This document shows, piece by piece, positions 26,702 through 36,475 of a stretch of DNA of 64,000 nt. The DNA comes from DATBRC01 sp036560485 (GTDB lineage: Bacteria > Pseudomonadota > Gammaproteobacteria > Burkholderiales > Burkholderiaceae_D). The stretch's first letter is position 1; each line of letters opens with the position of its first letter. Both the position numbers and the translations under genes were made by a program. The notes below the pieces were generated by a model. That model saw only the letters and a program-made list of their open reading frames with translations, did not search any database and had not been told where the DNA came from. The stretch is taken from positions 12,507 to 76,506 of the forward strand of contig DATBRC010000055.1 in NCBI GenBank assembly GCA_036560485.1, given 5' to 3'.

Positions 26702-27874
26702 GTGACGCATCAGTCCTGGCCTAAACAGTCATTCAGTTTCTCCCTTTTCTTCTTCGCTTATTACGGATATATCGGCGCGTTTACACCGTATGCCAGTCTG
26801 TTCTTTGCCGATAAAGGAATGGACGCACCGCAAATCGCTGTGCTGATGTCACTCATGCAAATAATGCGGATCTTCGGTCCGAATTTATGGGGTTGGGTCG
26901 CTGATCATACGCAAAAGCGCGTCACGGTGTTACGTGTGACAGCCTTGTCTGCTCTGGCCATGTTTTTAGGAATGTTTGTCAGCCAAACTTTTGCGCAATT
27001 TTTTGTCTTGATGATATTAATCAATACATTCACCAGCGCCCAAGGTCCAATATCAGAAGCGTTGATGCTGTCGGAAATGCGTGGCGATCTGACGCATTAC
27101 GGTCGTCTGCGATTGTGGGGATCGGTTGGATTTATTGTTGCTGTTACCGTGGCAGGCGAATTGCTGGATTGGCGTGGAATACGTTTTATGCCATGGATTG
27201 CTACGACGTTATTGGCAATGGTTTTGGTGGCAAGTATCAGAATTGAGGAAGCGGCTTATGTCCATACGCAACATGGCACGCCGTCCATATTGGCACTGTT
27301 GAAGCGGCGTGAGGTCATCGCTTTTTTTCTGTCCACTTTTTTGATGATTGCCGCGCACTCGTCGCTTTATGTTTTTTATTCGTTGTATTTGGCGCAAATT
27401 GGATACAGCAAAACGGTCATTGGGCTCATGTGGTCGTTAGGTGTTGTTGCGGAGATTGTATTTTTCTTTTATCAGGCACCCATTTTCAGGCGGTTTGGCG
27501 TGCAGAAAATGATGATGATGAGTTTGCTGGCGGCTGTTGTGCGATTTTGCATGATCGGCTTTTTTGCACAATCCTTGATATGGCTGCTGCTTGCTCAAAT
27601 CCTTCATGCCGCAACATTTGGTGTACATCACTCCGCCTCAGTGGCGACGCTGCAGCGATGGTTTTCCGGGCCATTGCAAGCGCGTGGACAAGCCATCTAT
27701 ACGAGCATTTCGTATGGATTGGGCGGTACGTTGGGCGGATTGATTTTGAGTATGTTTTGGGATGCGTTCGGCGCGCAGGCTGTTTATTTTGCAGCTGCCG
27801 GTTTTGCATTGGGTGGTGTTGCAGCCGCAGCGTTATCTTATCGTTGGCAACCACATCAAGAGGTGAAAAGATGA
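26702..27874 (+). CDS. MFS transporter, HcaT / phenylpropionate-permease-like
   Basis: 390 residues from a GTG start; about 12 membrane helices. The N-terminal pattern FSLFFFAYYGYIGAFTPYAS and WGWVADHTQKRV fits the MFS_1-like group that includes E. coli HcaT and nucleoside permeases. The substrate is unknown. Its stop codon overlaps the ATG of the M48 protease gene (ATGA), so the two are translationally coupled. Confidence 0.85.
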   Translation: MTHQSWPKQSFSFSLFFFAYYGYIGAFTPYASLFFADKGMDAPQIAVLMSLMQIMRIFGPNLWGWVADHTQKRVTVLRVTALSALAMFLGMFVSQTFAQFFVLMILINTFTSAQGPISEALMLSEMRGDLTHYGRLRLWGSVGFIVAVTVAGELLDWRGIRFMPWIATTLLAMVLVASIRIEEAAYVHTQHGTPSILALLKRREVIAFFLSTFLMIAAHSSLYVFYSLYLAQIGYSKTVIGLMWSLGVVAEIVFFFYQAPIFRRFGVQKMMMMSLLAAVVRFCMIGFFAQSLIWLLLAQILHAATFGVHHSASVATLQRWFSGPLQARGQAIYTSISYGLGGTLGGLILSMFWDAFGAQAVYFAAAGFALGGVAAAALSYRWQPHQEVKR

Positions 27875-28698
27875 GAGCGATTGATGGAAAAATACTCAAG
27901 TGGTTATTGGCTACTGTGGCATCCATGATCCTTGTCGCATGTGAAACCGTACAGACTACTCAAGGTGGCGTAGTAGGCGTCGATCGCAAGCAGATGATGG
28001 TTGTTTCATCTGAGGAGATGAATAAAGCGGCTGAACAGGAATATTCCAAATTGATCGCACAAGAAAAACAAAAAGGTGAATTGAACAGGAATCCGGCAGA
28101 AGTAGCCAGAGTACGGACGATTGCCCATAGGCTTATTCAACAGACGCCTGTATTCCGGCCGGATGCGAAAAACTGGGACTGGCAAGTCAACGTCATTACA
28201 TCGCCAGAAATAAATGCTTGGTGCATGCCGGGTGGAAAAATTGCAGTCTATACGGGATTGATTGAAAAACTGAACCTCACCGATGATGAGCTCGCTGCTG
28301 TGATGGGACATGAAATATCACATGCATTGCGTGAACATGCGCGCGAGCGCGCATCGCAGCAGGAAGTTGCCAGCGTCGGCATTTCAGTGCTGGCTGCGGC
28401 TGCGGGCATAGGCGATGTCGGGCAAAAAGGGATGGAGTATGCGTACATGGGACTGCTGGGTTTGCCGAATTCACGTAAAGACGAAGTCGAAGCAGACCGC
28501 ATGGGCGTCGAACTCGCCGCGCGTGCCGGCTACAATCCGCATGCAGCGGTGACGCTGTGGGAAAAAATGGCTAAAGTCGGTGGCTCTGAACCGCCCAAGT
28601 TCTTGTCAACGCACCCGCCGCGCGAAGACCGGTTAAGCGACCTGACCAATTATTCGCAACGCGTGATGCCGTTGTATGAGCAGGCCAGGAAAAAATAA
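27871..28698 (+). CDS. M48-family metalloprotease lipoprotein (LoiP/YcaL-like)
   Basis: 275 residues. The signal sequence ends in a lipobox (MILVAC, Cys near 24), which predicts a lipid-anchored periplasmic protein. The zinc site is MGHEISHALREHARE (HExxH) with the third ligand in KDEVEADRMG. It resembles LoiP/YcaL, quality-control proteases for outer-membrane proteins. The start was chosen at the ATG overlapping the MFS stop, with AAGAGGTG upstream; the frame stays open further upstream but only as an overlap with the MFS gene. A strong terminator follows. Confidence 0.92.
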   Translation: MRAIDGKILKWLLATVASMILVACETVQTTQGGVVGVDRKQMMVVSSEEMNKAAEQEYSKLIAQEKQKGELNRNPAEVARVRTIAHRLIQQTPVFRPDAKNWDWQVNVITSPEINAWCMPGGKIAVYTGLIEKLNLTDDELAAVMGHEISHALREHARERASQQEVASVGISVLAAAAGIGDVGQKGMEYAYMGLLGLPNSRKDEVEADRMGVELAARAGYNPHAAVTLWEKMAKVGGSEPPKFLSTHPPREDRLSDLTNYSQRVMPLYEQARKK

Positions 28699-28718
28699 GA
28701 ATTGTGAAAATTGCCACA

Positions 28719-28752
28719 AAAATGCCCGCGATGTTTAAGCGGGCATTTTTCA
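28719..28752 (+). terminator. Intrinsic terminator after the M48 protease gene
   Basis: Stem AAAATGCCCGC / GCGGGCATTTT around a nine-base loop, with a T run at its end. Confidence 0.9.
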
Positions 28753-28797
28753 TAGGGCGATTTGATTCAGCCTTGCTGGTTTTGCAACGCACAAATA

Positions 28798-28806
28798 TGG
28801 CATAAT
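28798..28806 (+). promoter_or_regulatory. Candidate extended -10 promoter of leuCDB
   Basis: TGG followed by CATAAT, an extended -10 element, with no convincing -35 box. It would start the transcript near 28813, about 40 bases ahead of leuC. No leader peptide is seen here, unlike at leuA. Confidence 0.4.
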
Positions 28807-28854
28807 CAAGGACTATTTTCACGCATTCGTGCACACTTGCACATATAGACCAAA

Positions 28855-30255
28855 ATGGCTCAAACGCTTTACGACAAACTCTGGGAATCGCATGTGGTTG
28901 ATACCGGCGAAGACGGTACAACTATTCTTTACATCGATCGTCATCTGGTGCATGAAGTTACCAGTCCGCAGGCATTCGAAGGCCTCAAGCTGGCTGGACG
29001 CAAACCTTGGCGGGTTGCCGCCAATCTGGTTGTGGCAGACCACAACGTGCCGACGACAGACCGCGCGCACGGGATTGTCGATCCGGTATCGCGCCTGCAG
29101 GTCGAAACACTGGACGCCAATGCGAAAGAATATGGGCTGACCTATTTCAACATGCGCGACAAACGTCAGGGCATCGTGCATGTGATCGGGCCGGAGCAGG
29201 GCGCGACTTTGCCTGGCATGACGGTGGTATGCGGCGATTCGCACACGTCGACGCATGGTGCATTCGGTTGTCTGGCACACGGCATCGGCACGTCGGAAGT
29301 TGAGCACGTTTTGGCCACACAGACTTTATTGACCAAGAAGTCAAAATCGATGCTGGTGCAAGTCGATGGTGTTTTGCCTTTCGGCGTGACTGCCAAAGAT
29401 ATCGTACTGGCTGTGATTGGCAAGATCGGTACGGCAGGCGGCACAGGTTACGCGATTGAATTCGCCGGTTCCGCCATTCGTGCATTGTCGATGGAAGGCC
29501 GCATGACCGTTTGCAATATGGCGATCGAAGCTGGGGCGCGTGCCGGTATGATTGCTGTCGACGACACCACGATCAATTACGTGAAAGGTCGCCCATTTTC
29601 ACCGGTGGGTCCGCATTGGGAACGTGCAGTGGAATACTGGCGTACCTTGCATTCGGATACAGGCGCGAAATTCGACATGGTCGTCACATTGAACGCAGCG
29701 GAAATCAAACCACAAGTGACATGGGGAACCTCTCCGGAGATGGTGGTGGCGATCGACGGACGTGTGCCCGATCCCGATAAGGAAAAAGATCCGGTCAAAC
29801 TCGATGCGATCGAGAAAGCGCTGGTTTATATGGCATTGAAACCGAATACACCGATTGTTGATATTCGCATCGACAAGGTATTTATCGGTTCTTGCACCAA
29901 CTCGCGCATTGAAGATTTACGTGCTGCTGCTGCGGTTGTGCGCGGCAAATTCCGCGCGTCGAATGTGAAGTTGGCGATGGTTGTGCCTGGTTCCGGTTTG
30001 GTGAAAGAGCAAGCTGAGCGTGAAGGCCTGGACAAGATTTTTAAAGCTGCCGGTTTTGAATGGCGCGAGCCTGGATGTTCGATGTGCCTGGCGATGAATG
30101 CAGATCGGCTGGAACCCGGTGAGCGTTGCGCATCGACATCGAATCGTAATTTTGAAGGCAGGCAAGGGGCGGGAGGACGTACCCATCTTGTTAGCCCAGC
30201 CATGGCCGCTGCTGCTGGCATTGCCGGGCATTTTGTCGATATCCGTTCTTTATAA
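28855..30255 (+). CDS. leuC: 3-isopropylmalate dehydratase large subunit
   Basis: 466 residues, standard length. With LeuD it isomerises 2-isopropylmalate to 3-isopropylmalate using a 4Fe-4S cluster. The cluster cysteines are in GSCTNSRIEDL and EPGCSMCLAMN. CGDSHTSTHGAFG and RNFEGRQG are aconitase-family blocks. leuD follows within 40 bp. Confidence 0.97.
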   Translation: MAQTLYDKLWESHVVDTGEDGTTILYIDRHLVHEVTSPQAFEGLKLAGRKPWRVAANLVVADHNVPTTDRAHGIVDPVSRLQVETLDANAKEYGLTYFNMRDKRQGIVHVIGPEQGATLPGMTVVCGDSHTSTHGAFGCLAHGIGTSEVEHVLATQTLLTKKSKSMLVQVDGVLPFGVTAKDIVLAVIGKIGTAGGTGYAIEFAGSAIRALSMEGRMTVCNMAIEAGARAGMIAVDDTTINYVKGRPFSPVGPHWERAVEYWRTLHSDTGAKFDMVVTLNAAEIKPQVTWGTSPEMVVAIDGRVPDPDKEKDPVKLDAIEKALVYMALKPNTPIVDIRIDKVFIGSCTNSRIEDLRAAAAVVRGKFRASNVKLAMVVPGSGLVKEQAEREGLDKIFKAAGFEWREPGCSMCLAMNADRLEPGERCASTSNRNFEGRQGAGGRTHLVSPAMAAAAGIAGHFVDIRSL

Positions 30256-30293
30256 ATAATTTTTAATGAAGTTGGCTGGGAATAGTGAGCAGC

Positions 30294-30941
30294 ATGAAAA
30301 AATTTAATCTTCTCGATGGTTTGGTTGCGCCGATGGATCGTGCGAATGTCGATACCGACGCGATCATCCCAAAGCAATTTTTAAAGTCGATCAAACGTAC
30401 CGGCTTTGGTCCGAACCTGTTCGATGAGTGGCGCTATCTGGACCACGGCGAACCGGGTCAGGATAATTCGAAGCGGCCATTGAATCCGGAGTTTGTGCTG
30501 AATCAGCCGCGCTATCAAGGCGCATCGATTTTATTGGCGCGCAAAAATTTCGGTTGCGGTTCATCGCGCGAGCATGCGCCTTGGGCCTTGGAACAGTTCG
30601 GATTTCGCGCCGTAATTGCGCCTAGTTTTGCAGATATTTTTTTCAATAATTGTTATAAAAATGGCTTATTGCCGATTGTGCTGACTGAGGCGCAGGTTGA
30701 TCATTTGTTTGATGAGGTCAAAGCGTTTCCGGGATTCCATTTGGTGATCGATCTTGAAAAACAAATCGTTGGTACAAAAAATGGCGGCACGACTTATCCT
30801 TTTGAAATCGATGCCTTCCGCAAGTATTGCTTGCTGAATGGACTGGATGATATTGGGCTGACTTTGCAGCAAGCGGATAAAATTCGCGCGTTTGAAGAGC
30901 GACATCTTGCGGTACAGCCTTGGTTGGCGAATACGATTTAA
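30294..30941 (+). CDS. leuD: 3-isopropylmalate dehydratase small subunit
   Basis: 215 residues, the swivel domain partner of LeuC. NVDTDAIIPKQFLKSIKRTG and GCGSSREHAPWAL are conserved. The ATG giving MKKFNLL was chosen because related proteins start there; a GTG three codons upstream has a slightly better purine patch (GGGA) and remains possible. Confidence 0.96.
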   Translation: MKKFNLLDGLVAPMDRANVDTDAIIPKQFLKSIKRTGFGPNLFDEWRYLDHGEPGQDNSKRPLNPEFVLNQPRYQGASILLARKNFGCGSSREHAPWALEQFGFRAVIAPSFADIFFNNCYKNGLLPIVLTEAQVDHLFDEVKAFPGFHLVIDLEKQIVGTKNGGTTYPFEIDAFRKYCLLNGLDDIGLTLQQADKIRAFEERHLAVQPWLANTI

Positions 30942-30967
30942 TTCGAATTACTTAACTAGAATACAAA

Positions 30968-32038
30968 ATGAAAATTGCAGTTTTGCCAGGCGATGGCATC
31001 GGTCCGGAAATCGTTACTCAAGCCGTCAAGGTATTGAATGCGCTGGGCGAAAAATTTGAAATGGAAACTGCGCCGGTTGGTGGAGCAGGATATGAAGCAT
31101 CCGGACATCCTTTGCCTGATGCGACGCTTAAATTGGCTAAGGAAGCTGATGCCATTCTTTTCGGCTCGGTTGGCGATTGGAAGTACGACACACTCGATCG
31201 CCCATTGCGTCCGGAGCAGGCAATTCTTGGTTTGCGCAAGAACCTGAATTTATTTGCGAACTTGCGTCCGGCGATCTTGTATCCGGAATTGGCTGGTGCT
31301 TCAACATTGAAACCGGAAGTTGTATCCGGACTGGATATCCTGATCATTCGCGAATTGACCGGCGATATCTATTTTGGTCAGCCGCGCGGTGTGCGTGAAT
31401 GCCCGGACGGTCCATTCAAGGGCGCGCGTGAAGGTTTCGATACAATGCGTTATTCTGAACCGGAAATTCGCCGCATTGCGCATGTTGCATTTCAGGCTGC
31501 GCGTAAACGCGGCAAGCGTTTGACCAGTGTCGATAAAGCCAATGTGCTGGAAACTTTCCAATTTTGGAAAGATATCGTGACTGATGTGCATAAGGACTAT
31601 CCTGATGTCGCGCTCGATCACATGTATGTGGATAATGCAGCGATGCAGTTGGTGCGTGCGCCGAAAAAATTCGACGTGATCGTGACAGGCAATATGTTTG
31701 GCGATATTTTGTCAGATGCTGCTGCGATGCTGACTGGCTCGATCGGCATGTTGCCATCGGCTTCGTTGGATGCGAATAATAAAGGCTTGTATGAGCCGTC
31801 GCATGGCTCCGCACCTGATATCGCAGGCAAAGGCATTGCCAACCCTCTAGCGACGATTTTGTCTGCCGCGATGATGCTGCGTTTTTCGCTGGGTAAAGCA
31901 GATCAGGCTGATCGCATTGAAACTGCAGTTAAAACAGTTCTGGCGCAAGGCTTGCGTACTGGCGATATTTACGAGAGTGGCACAACAAAAGTCGGCACTG
32001 AAGAAATGGGTAATGCAGTGATGAAGGCTTTGGCATAA
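30968..32038 (+). CDS. leuB: 3-isopropylmalate dehydrogenase
   Basis: 356 residues. It oxidises and decarboxylates 3-isopropylmalate to 2-oxoisocaproate with NAD+. PGDGIGPEIV at the start, the metal-site block NMFGDILSDAAAM and the NAD-site GSAPDIAGKGIANP are intact. Third gene of leuCDB, 26 bp after leuD. Confidence 0.97.
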   Translation: MKIAVLPGDGIGPEIVTQAVKVLNALGEKFEMETAPVGGAGYEASGHPLPDATLKLAKEADAILFGSVGDWKYDTLDRPLRPEQAILGLRKNLNLFANLRPAILYPELAGASTLKPEVVSGLDILIIRELTGDIYFGQPRGVRECPDGPFKGAREGFDTMRYSEPEIRRIAHVAFQAARKRGKRLTSVDKANVLETFQFWKDIVTDVHKDYPDVALDHMYVDNAAMQLVRAPKKFDVIVTGNMFGDILSDAAAMLTGSIGMLPSASLDANNKGLYEPSHGSAPDIAGKGIANPLATILSAAMMLRFSLGKADQADRIETAVKTVLAQGLRTGDIYESGTTKVGTEEMGNAVMKALA

Positions 32039-32080
32039 CGCAGTACGCTGAAATAATTTAATACCTTTTGGGAAATGATG

Positions 32081-33217
32081 ATGAAACTGGTTGGCTTGGT
32101 CGGTTGGCGTGGCATGGTAGGTTCGGTCTTGATGCAGCGTATGCAGCAAGAGGGCGATTTCGCTCATATCGAACCACTGTTTTTTTCAACTTCCAATGCA
32201 GGCGGTAAAGCGCCGGCAATGGCAAAAAATGAAACCACACTGAAAGACGCCAACAATATTGAAGAGCTGAAGCGCTGCGACATCATCATTACTTGCCAAG
32301 GCGGCGATTACACGACGGAAGTATTTCCCAAGTTGCGAGCAGCCGGCTGGAATGGCTATTGGATCGATGCGGCTTCCACATTGCGTATGAAAGATGACGC
32401 GATCATTATTCTTGATCCGGTCAATTTGAACGTCATCAAGACTGCATTAAGCCGTGGCGTTAAAAATTACATCGGTGGTAATTGCACAGTGTCGTGCATG
32501 TTGATGGGATTGGGTGGCTTGTTCCAGCACGATCTTGTCGAGTGGATGACGTCGATGACGTATCAGGCCGCCTCAGGTGGCGGGGCGCAACACATGCGCG
32601 AACTGTTGACGCAGTTCGGCTCGATCAACGCTGAGGTTAAAGCGTTGCTGGATGATCCTGCTTCAGCGATTCTTGAGATCGATCGTAAAGTCCTGGCCAA
32701 GCAGCATGCGTTCAGCGAGCAAGAGACAAAACAGTTTGGTGTGCCCTTAGGCGGCAACCTGATCCCTTGGATTGACAAGGATCTCGGCAATGGCGTGTCG
32801 CGCGAAGAATGGAAAGCCGGTGCTGAAACGAACAAGATTCTTGGCCGCGGTGAAGCGTTCGGCAGCACTGCCAAACCAGCTATTGCAGTTGATGGACTGT
32901 GCGTGCGCATTGGCGCGATGCGCTGTCATTCCCAAGCACTGACAATCAAGCTCAAGAAAGATGTGCCGCTCGATGAGATCAACGACATCATCGCTGGCAA
33001 TAACCAGTGGGCCAAGGTCGTACCGAATAATCGGGAAGCTTCGATGCGAGATTTGACGCCAGCTGCTGTGACGGGTAGTTTGACCATTCCTGTTGGGCGT
33101 TTGCGCAAGATGCAGATGGGTTCGGACTATCTGTCTGCTTTTACGGTAGGCGATCAATTGTTATGGGGTGCAGCGGAGCCGTTGCGCCGCATGTTGCGCA
33201 TTGTTTTGGAAGCTTGA
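32081..33217 (+). CDS. asd: Aspartate-semialdehyde dehydrogenase
   Basis: 378 residues. It reduces aspartyl phosphate to the semialdehyde, the branch point to lysine/peptidoglycan, threonine and methionine. The NADP loop is GLVGWRGMVGSVL and the active-site Cys lies in GGNCTVSCMLMG; the longer form with GGGAQHM is the Gram-negative type. Three ATGs lie in a row; the third is chosen because GGGA sits seven bases before it and the family begins MKxVG. It follows leuB by about 40 bp, so it may be part of the leu transcript. Confidence 0.95.
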   Translation: MKLVGLVGWRGMVGSVLMQRMQQEGDFAHIEPLFFSTSNAGGKAPAMAKNETTLKDANNIEELKRCDIIITCQGGDYTTEVFPKLRAAGWNGYWIDAASTLRMKDDAIIILDPVNLNVIKTALSRGVKNYIGGNCTVSCMLMGLGGLFQHDLVEWMTSMTYQAASGGGAQHMRELLTQFGSINAEVKALLDDPASAILEIDRKVLAKQHAFSEQETKQFGVPLGGNLIPWIDKDLGNGVSREEWKAGAETNKILGRGEAFGSTAKPAIAVDGLCVRIGAMRCHSQALTIKLKKDVPLDEINDIIAGNNQWAKVVPNNREASMRDLTPAAVTGSLTIPVGRLRKMQMGSDYLSAFTVGDQLLWGAAEPLRRMLRIVLEA

Positions 33218-33305
33218 CTCTCATAGGTATTACGTAGTCGCTTCGTTGTCAATTCGCAACATGAATGTGCTGTTTCAGTCACCATAAGGGGACTTGTCGG
33301 GTTTT

Positions 33306-33336
33306 CCATCTTTTAATAAGATGGTTGCGCTTGCGC
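33306..33336 (+). repeat. Paired hairpins upstream of fimV
   Basis: CCATCTT/AAGATGG with a five-base loop, directly followed by TGCGC-TT-GCGCA. There is no T run after either. They lie in the 217-bp gap between asd and fimV, so they may be part of the fimV leader or a Rho-type end of the asd transcript. Confidence 0.45.
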
Positions 33337-33434
33337 ACGTAAGTCCATGATGATATGTTAAAAGTTCCAAACTCTATGATAACTAAAAGCGATGCTTGTG
33401 CTTGTCACAACATACGCTAACGGACTGTCACTCT

Positions 33435-36386
33435 ATGCCGCCAAAAATGCATTCAAGCACATCCAAAAAGTGCCTTTCTTTTAGTGTGAAGACGCTCACT
33501 GCGGCAGTCTTTTCGACATTGCTATGTTCAAGTTCCTATGCAGCTGGACTGGGCAAGTTGACGGTGTTGTCTTCACTTGGTCAACCTTTGCATGCTGAAA
33601 TTGAACTGACTTCGGTGTCGAAAGACGAGGGTGGTGGAGTGCTGGTGGCTAAATTGGCTTCGACTGATGCCTATAAAGATGCCAATATCGATTTCAATCC
33701 GATCTTGTTCTCTTTGCGTTTTTCTATTGAACAGAAAGGGCAAAGACAGTTTATTAATGTGACCTCGACTCAACCGGTCAATGAACCGTTTGTCGATATG
33801 TTGCTTGAACTGGGCGGCACAGGAAGTAAGTTGGTGCGCGAATATACTTTCCTGCTGGATCCTGCAGATCTGCGTATGAAACAGTCGGTGCAAGTGGCTG
33901 CACCTGCTATCCCGGTTACCTCAACAGCCCCAGTAGCACAGTCTATCAAACAGCCTGAGCCAGTTGTAGTCCAACAGCCGGCTGCTGAATCAAAACCTGC
34001 CTCTCAGCCAATGGCGATCAAGCCAGCCGAGGAAGCAAAACCAGTTGAAGCGAAGCCACCGGTTGCAGAGAGTAAACCGGCAGAAGAGAAAAAACCAGCA
34101 GCAGAAACAAAGCCGGCCAAGGCTGAAAAAGCTGCCAAATCTGCGTCTGTAGCAAAAACCGGCAGTAACAAAGAGGAAAAGAATTCTTTGGTTTATGGTG
34201 ACTACCAAGTCAAAAAAGGCGATTCATTAGCCAAGATAGCAAACCAGTTCAAGCCGGAAGGTGTTTCATTGGATCAAATGCTTGTCGCTTTGTATCGTGA
34301 CAATCCAAAAGCATTTGAGGGAAAAAATATGAACAGGTTGCGCGCGGGGGAAATCATTTCCATTCCTGACGCGCCGGTTGCGCTGGATGTCACAGATAAA
34401 GTGGCCAAGGGTGTAGTGTTGGCACAAGCAGCAGACTTTAGTAAGTATCGTAGCAAATTGGCCGCACATGTGGCCGAGGCAGCAGCACAAAAATCATCAG
34501 ACGGAAAGCAAAGTTCAACCGGCAAGATCACAGCCAAAGTTGAAGAACAAAAAAACGTTGCTAACGAATCCAAAGACAAGCTGAAATTATCCAAGGCTGG
34601 AACACCAGCCAATGGAGCTGCCGGCAATGGGAAAACTCCAGCAAATGCAGTAGCTTCTGAAGATGCAATTGCAAAAAATAAAGCCCTGGCTGACGCAAAT
34701 GCACGAATCAAAGAGCTGGAGAAGAACGTCGCTGATTTAACGGCGTTGAACATCAAAAACAAGGAATTGGCTGAGCAGCAAAAGCAAGCCGAGTTAGCTA
34801 AATCTGCAGTAGCAGCCAAAGCGGCAGCGGCTGCCGCTGCTACTCCCACTCCGGCAGTAGCAGCTAAACCTGCGTCTTCAGCAGCAGTCGCATCAGTACC
34901 GACACCAGCGTCAACCGTTACCCCAGCACCTGCGACGGTAAAGCCGGTTGAATCGGATGCGAATAAACAAGCAGCAGCCTCGGCTGCGGCAAGTGCACCG
35001 GTTGTTGTCCCGCCTAAGCCTATCGCCCCACCTGTCGTCAAAGCGCCTGTGGCACCTGCAGTGCCTGAGACAAGCTTCATCGATGACTTGCTTGGGAATA
35101 CGATATTGTTGTCCAGTATCGGCGGCCTATTGTTGGTTGGTCTGGGCGCGTTTGCAATCAATAGCGCACGTCGTAAAAAACAGAATAAACAATTTGAAGA
35201 TAGCACCATCACCGATTCAAGCTTGAAGGCTAATTCATTGTTTGGTTCGACAGGCGGACAGAGTGTTGATACGAATAATAGTGTCTTCAATTCGAATTTT
35301 GCACCGTCAGCCAGCCAATTGGATACAAATGAAGTTGATCCTGTGGCAGAAGCCGATGTGTATATTGCCTATGGCCGCGATGCACAAGCTGAAGAGATCC
35401 TGAAAGAAGCATTGCGCACACAACCTGAACGTAATGCCGTGCGCGTGAAGTTGCTTGAGATTTATGCCAACCGTAAAGATACGCGCGCTTTTGAAATACT
35501 CGCAACAGAGTTGTACAGCATGACAAAAGGCGAGGGTGACGATTGGAGTCAAGCAGCCAGCTTGGGTGCCGGCATTGACCCAGCCAACCCGTTGTACGCA
35601 AGCGGTAAGTTGGGAGAGACTACTTCTGCGCCTAGCTCAACAGTAAAAATGCAAGCAGAGCCACTTGAAGAGCTTGATCTGGACGATTTACTTAATAGCA
35701 CGCAATCACAGGTATCGGTTCAATCACATGATGTAGATGTGCCATTAATTGAAGAAGAGGCACCTACGCTCGATTTATCTGATGACGCCGCTGCAGACCA
35801 TGGGGATACTCATGCAGAGTCAAAAGCGACGGCTAATACCCTGGATTTTGATCTGGCCGGCATGGGTTTGACACAGGAATTGAAAGCGCCAAAACCATCA
35901 AATGATGATGCGCCATTGGATCTTAATATTGGGGCGCTGGATTTCGGCTTGCCTCACCATGATGCTGTTGCGGCATCAAATGATGGTTTCGCTGAATCTG
36001 AAGAGGCAGGCGCATCATTGAATCTGGGTTCAACAGATTTTAGTTTGGATGCAGACTTCCCTAGCATGACGGAAAAATCCAATGGCTCCACGCATGCAAA
36101 TGAATCTGCTCCGATGGATTTGGATTTGTCCGGAATCAGCCTTGATCTGAATCCTGCTGCAGCTTCGAATTCTGCTGATATCAATCTTGATTTGAACGTT
36201 GCTGAAACCGATTTGAACGGCGAGTACCACGCTGATTCTGAAATGGCTACCAAGCTGGATCTGGCTATCGCTTATCAAGAAATCGGAGACAAGGACGGTG
36301 CTCGTGAACTGCTGGATGAAGTTATTAAAGGCGGGTCATCAGAGCAATCGGAAAAAGCGAAATCGATGCTGGTAAGGCTCGCTTAA
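33435..36386 (+). CDS. fimV: FimV/TspA-family peptidoglycan-associated polar hub protein
   Basis: 983 residues. A signal peptide (about 1-37) precedes the conserved FimV N-terminal domain (about 38-155, GLGKLTVLSSLGQPLHAEIEL). Next come an Ala/Pro/Lys-rich linker, a LysM peptidoglycan-binding motif (about 254-310, YQVKKGDSLAKIANQF), a second low-complexity linker with a short coiled coil, one membrane helix (about 553-575), and a cytoplasmic acidic part ending in the FimV C-terminal TPR motif (LDLAIAYQEIGDKDGARELL). In Pseudomonas FimV organises the cell pole, twitching and c-AMP signalling. The acidic part contains repeated LDL/LDF motifs (see findings). The start is at MPPKMHSS. An intrinsic terminator follows. 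Confidence 0.92.
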   Translation: MPPKMHSSTSKKCLSFSVKTLTAAVFSTLLCSSSYAAGLGKLTVLSSLGQPLHAEIELTSVSKDEGGGVLVAKLASTDAYKDANIDFNPILFSLRFSIEQKGQRQFINVTSTQPVNEPFVDMLLELGGTGSKLVREYTFLLDPADLRMKQSVQVAAPAIPVTSTAPVAQSIKQPEPVVVQQPAAESKPASQPMAIKPAEEAKPVEAKPPVAESKPAEEKKPAAETKPAKAEKAAKSASVAKTGSNKEEKNSLVYGDYQVKKGDSLAKIANQFKPEGVSLDQMLVALYRDNPKAFEGKNMNRLRAGEIISIPDAPVALDVTDKVAKGVVLAQAADFSKYRSKLAAHVAEAAAQKSSDGKQSSTGKITAKVEEQKNVANESKDKLKLSKAGTPANGAAGNGKTPANAVASEDAIAKNKALADANARIKELEKNVADLTALNIKNKELAEQQKQAELAKSAVAAKAAAAAAATPTPAVAAKPASSAAVASVPTPASTVTPAPATVKPVESDANKQAAASAAASAPVVVPPKPIAPPVVKAPVAPAVPETSFIDDLLGNTILLSSIGGLLLVGLGAFAINSARRKKQNKQFEDSTITDSSLKANSLFGSTGGQSVDTNNSVFNSNFAPSASQLDTNEVDPVAEADVYIAYGRDAQAEEILKEALRTQPERNAVRVKLLEIYANRKDTRAFEILATELYSMTKGEGDDWSQAASLGAGIDPANPLYASGKLGETTSAPSSTVKMQAEPLEELDLDDLLNSTQSQVSVQSHDVDVPLIEEEAPTLDLSDDAAADHGDTHAESKATANTLDFDLAGMGLTQELKAPKPSNDDAPLDLNIGALDFGLPHHDAVAASNDGFAESEEAGASLNLGSTDFSLDADFPSMTEKSNGSTHANESAPMDLDLSGISLDLNPAAASNSADINLDLNVAETDLNGEYHADSEMATKLDLAIAYQEIGDKDGARELLDEVIKGGSSEQSEKAKSMLVRLA

Positions 36387-36410
36387 TTAATTCAATTTGT
36401 TTGGTAATGA

Positions 36411-36445
36411 CGGGCGCAATGCATTGCTTGCGCCCGTTTATATTT
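36411..36445 (+). terminator. Intrinsic terminator after fimV
   Basis: Stem ACGGGCGCAA / TTGCGCCCGT (10 bp, eight-base loop), then TTATATTTT. Confidence 0.85.
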
Positions 36446-36475
36446 TGAAAATCGTTTTGATGAAATGAGTTCAAA

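Noticed and set aside
27430..27870. Extension of the M48 protease frame to an upstream ATG
   Set aside because: The extension lies inside the MFS gene in another frame; the lipoprotein signal starts at 27871 with a ribosome site.
34274..35290. Long antisense open frame (338 codons) on the minus strand within fimV
   Set aside because: It mirrors the Ala/Lys/Pro-rich linker of FimV; the low-complexity codons leave the reverse frame open. No start signal or recognisable protein.
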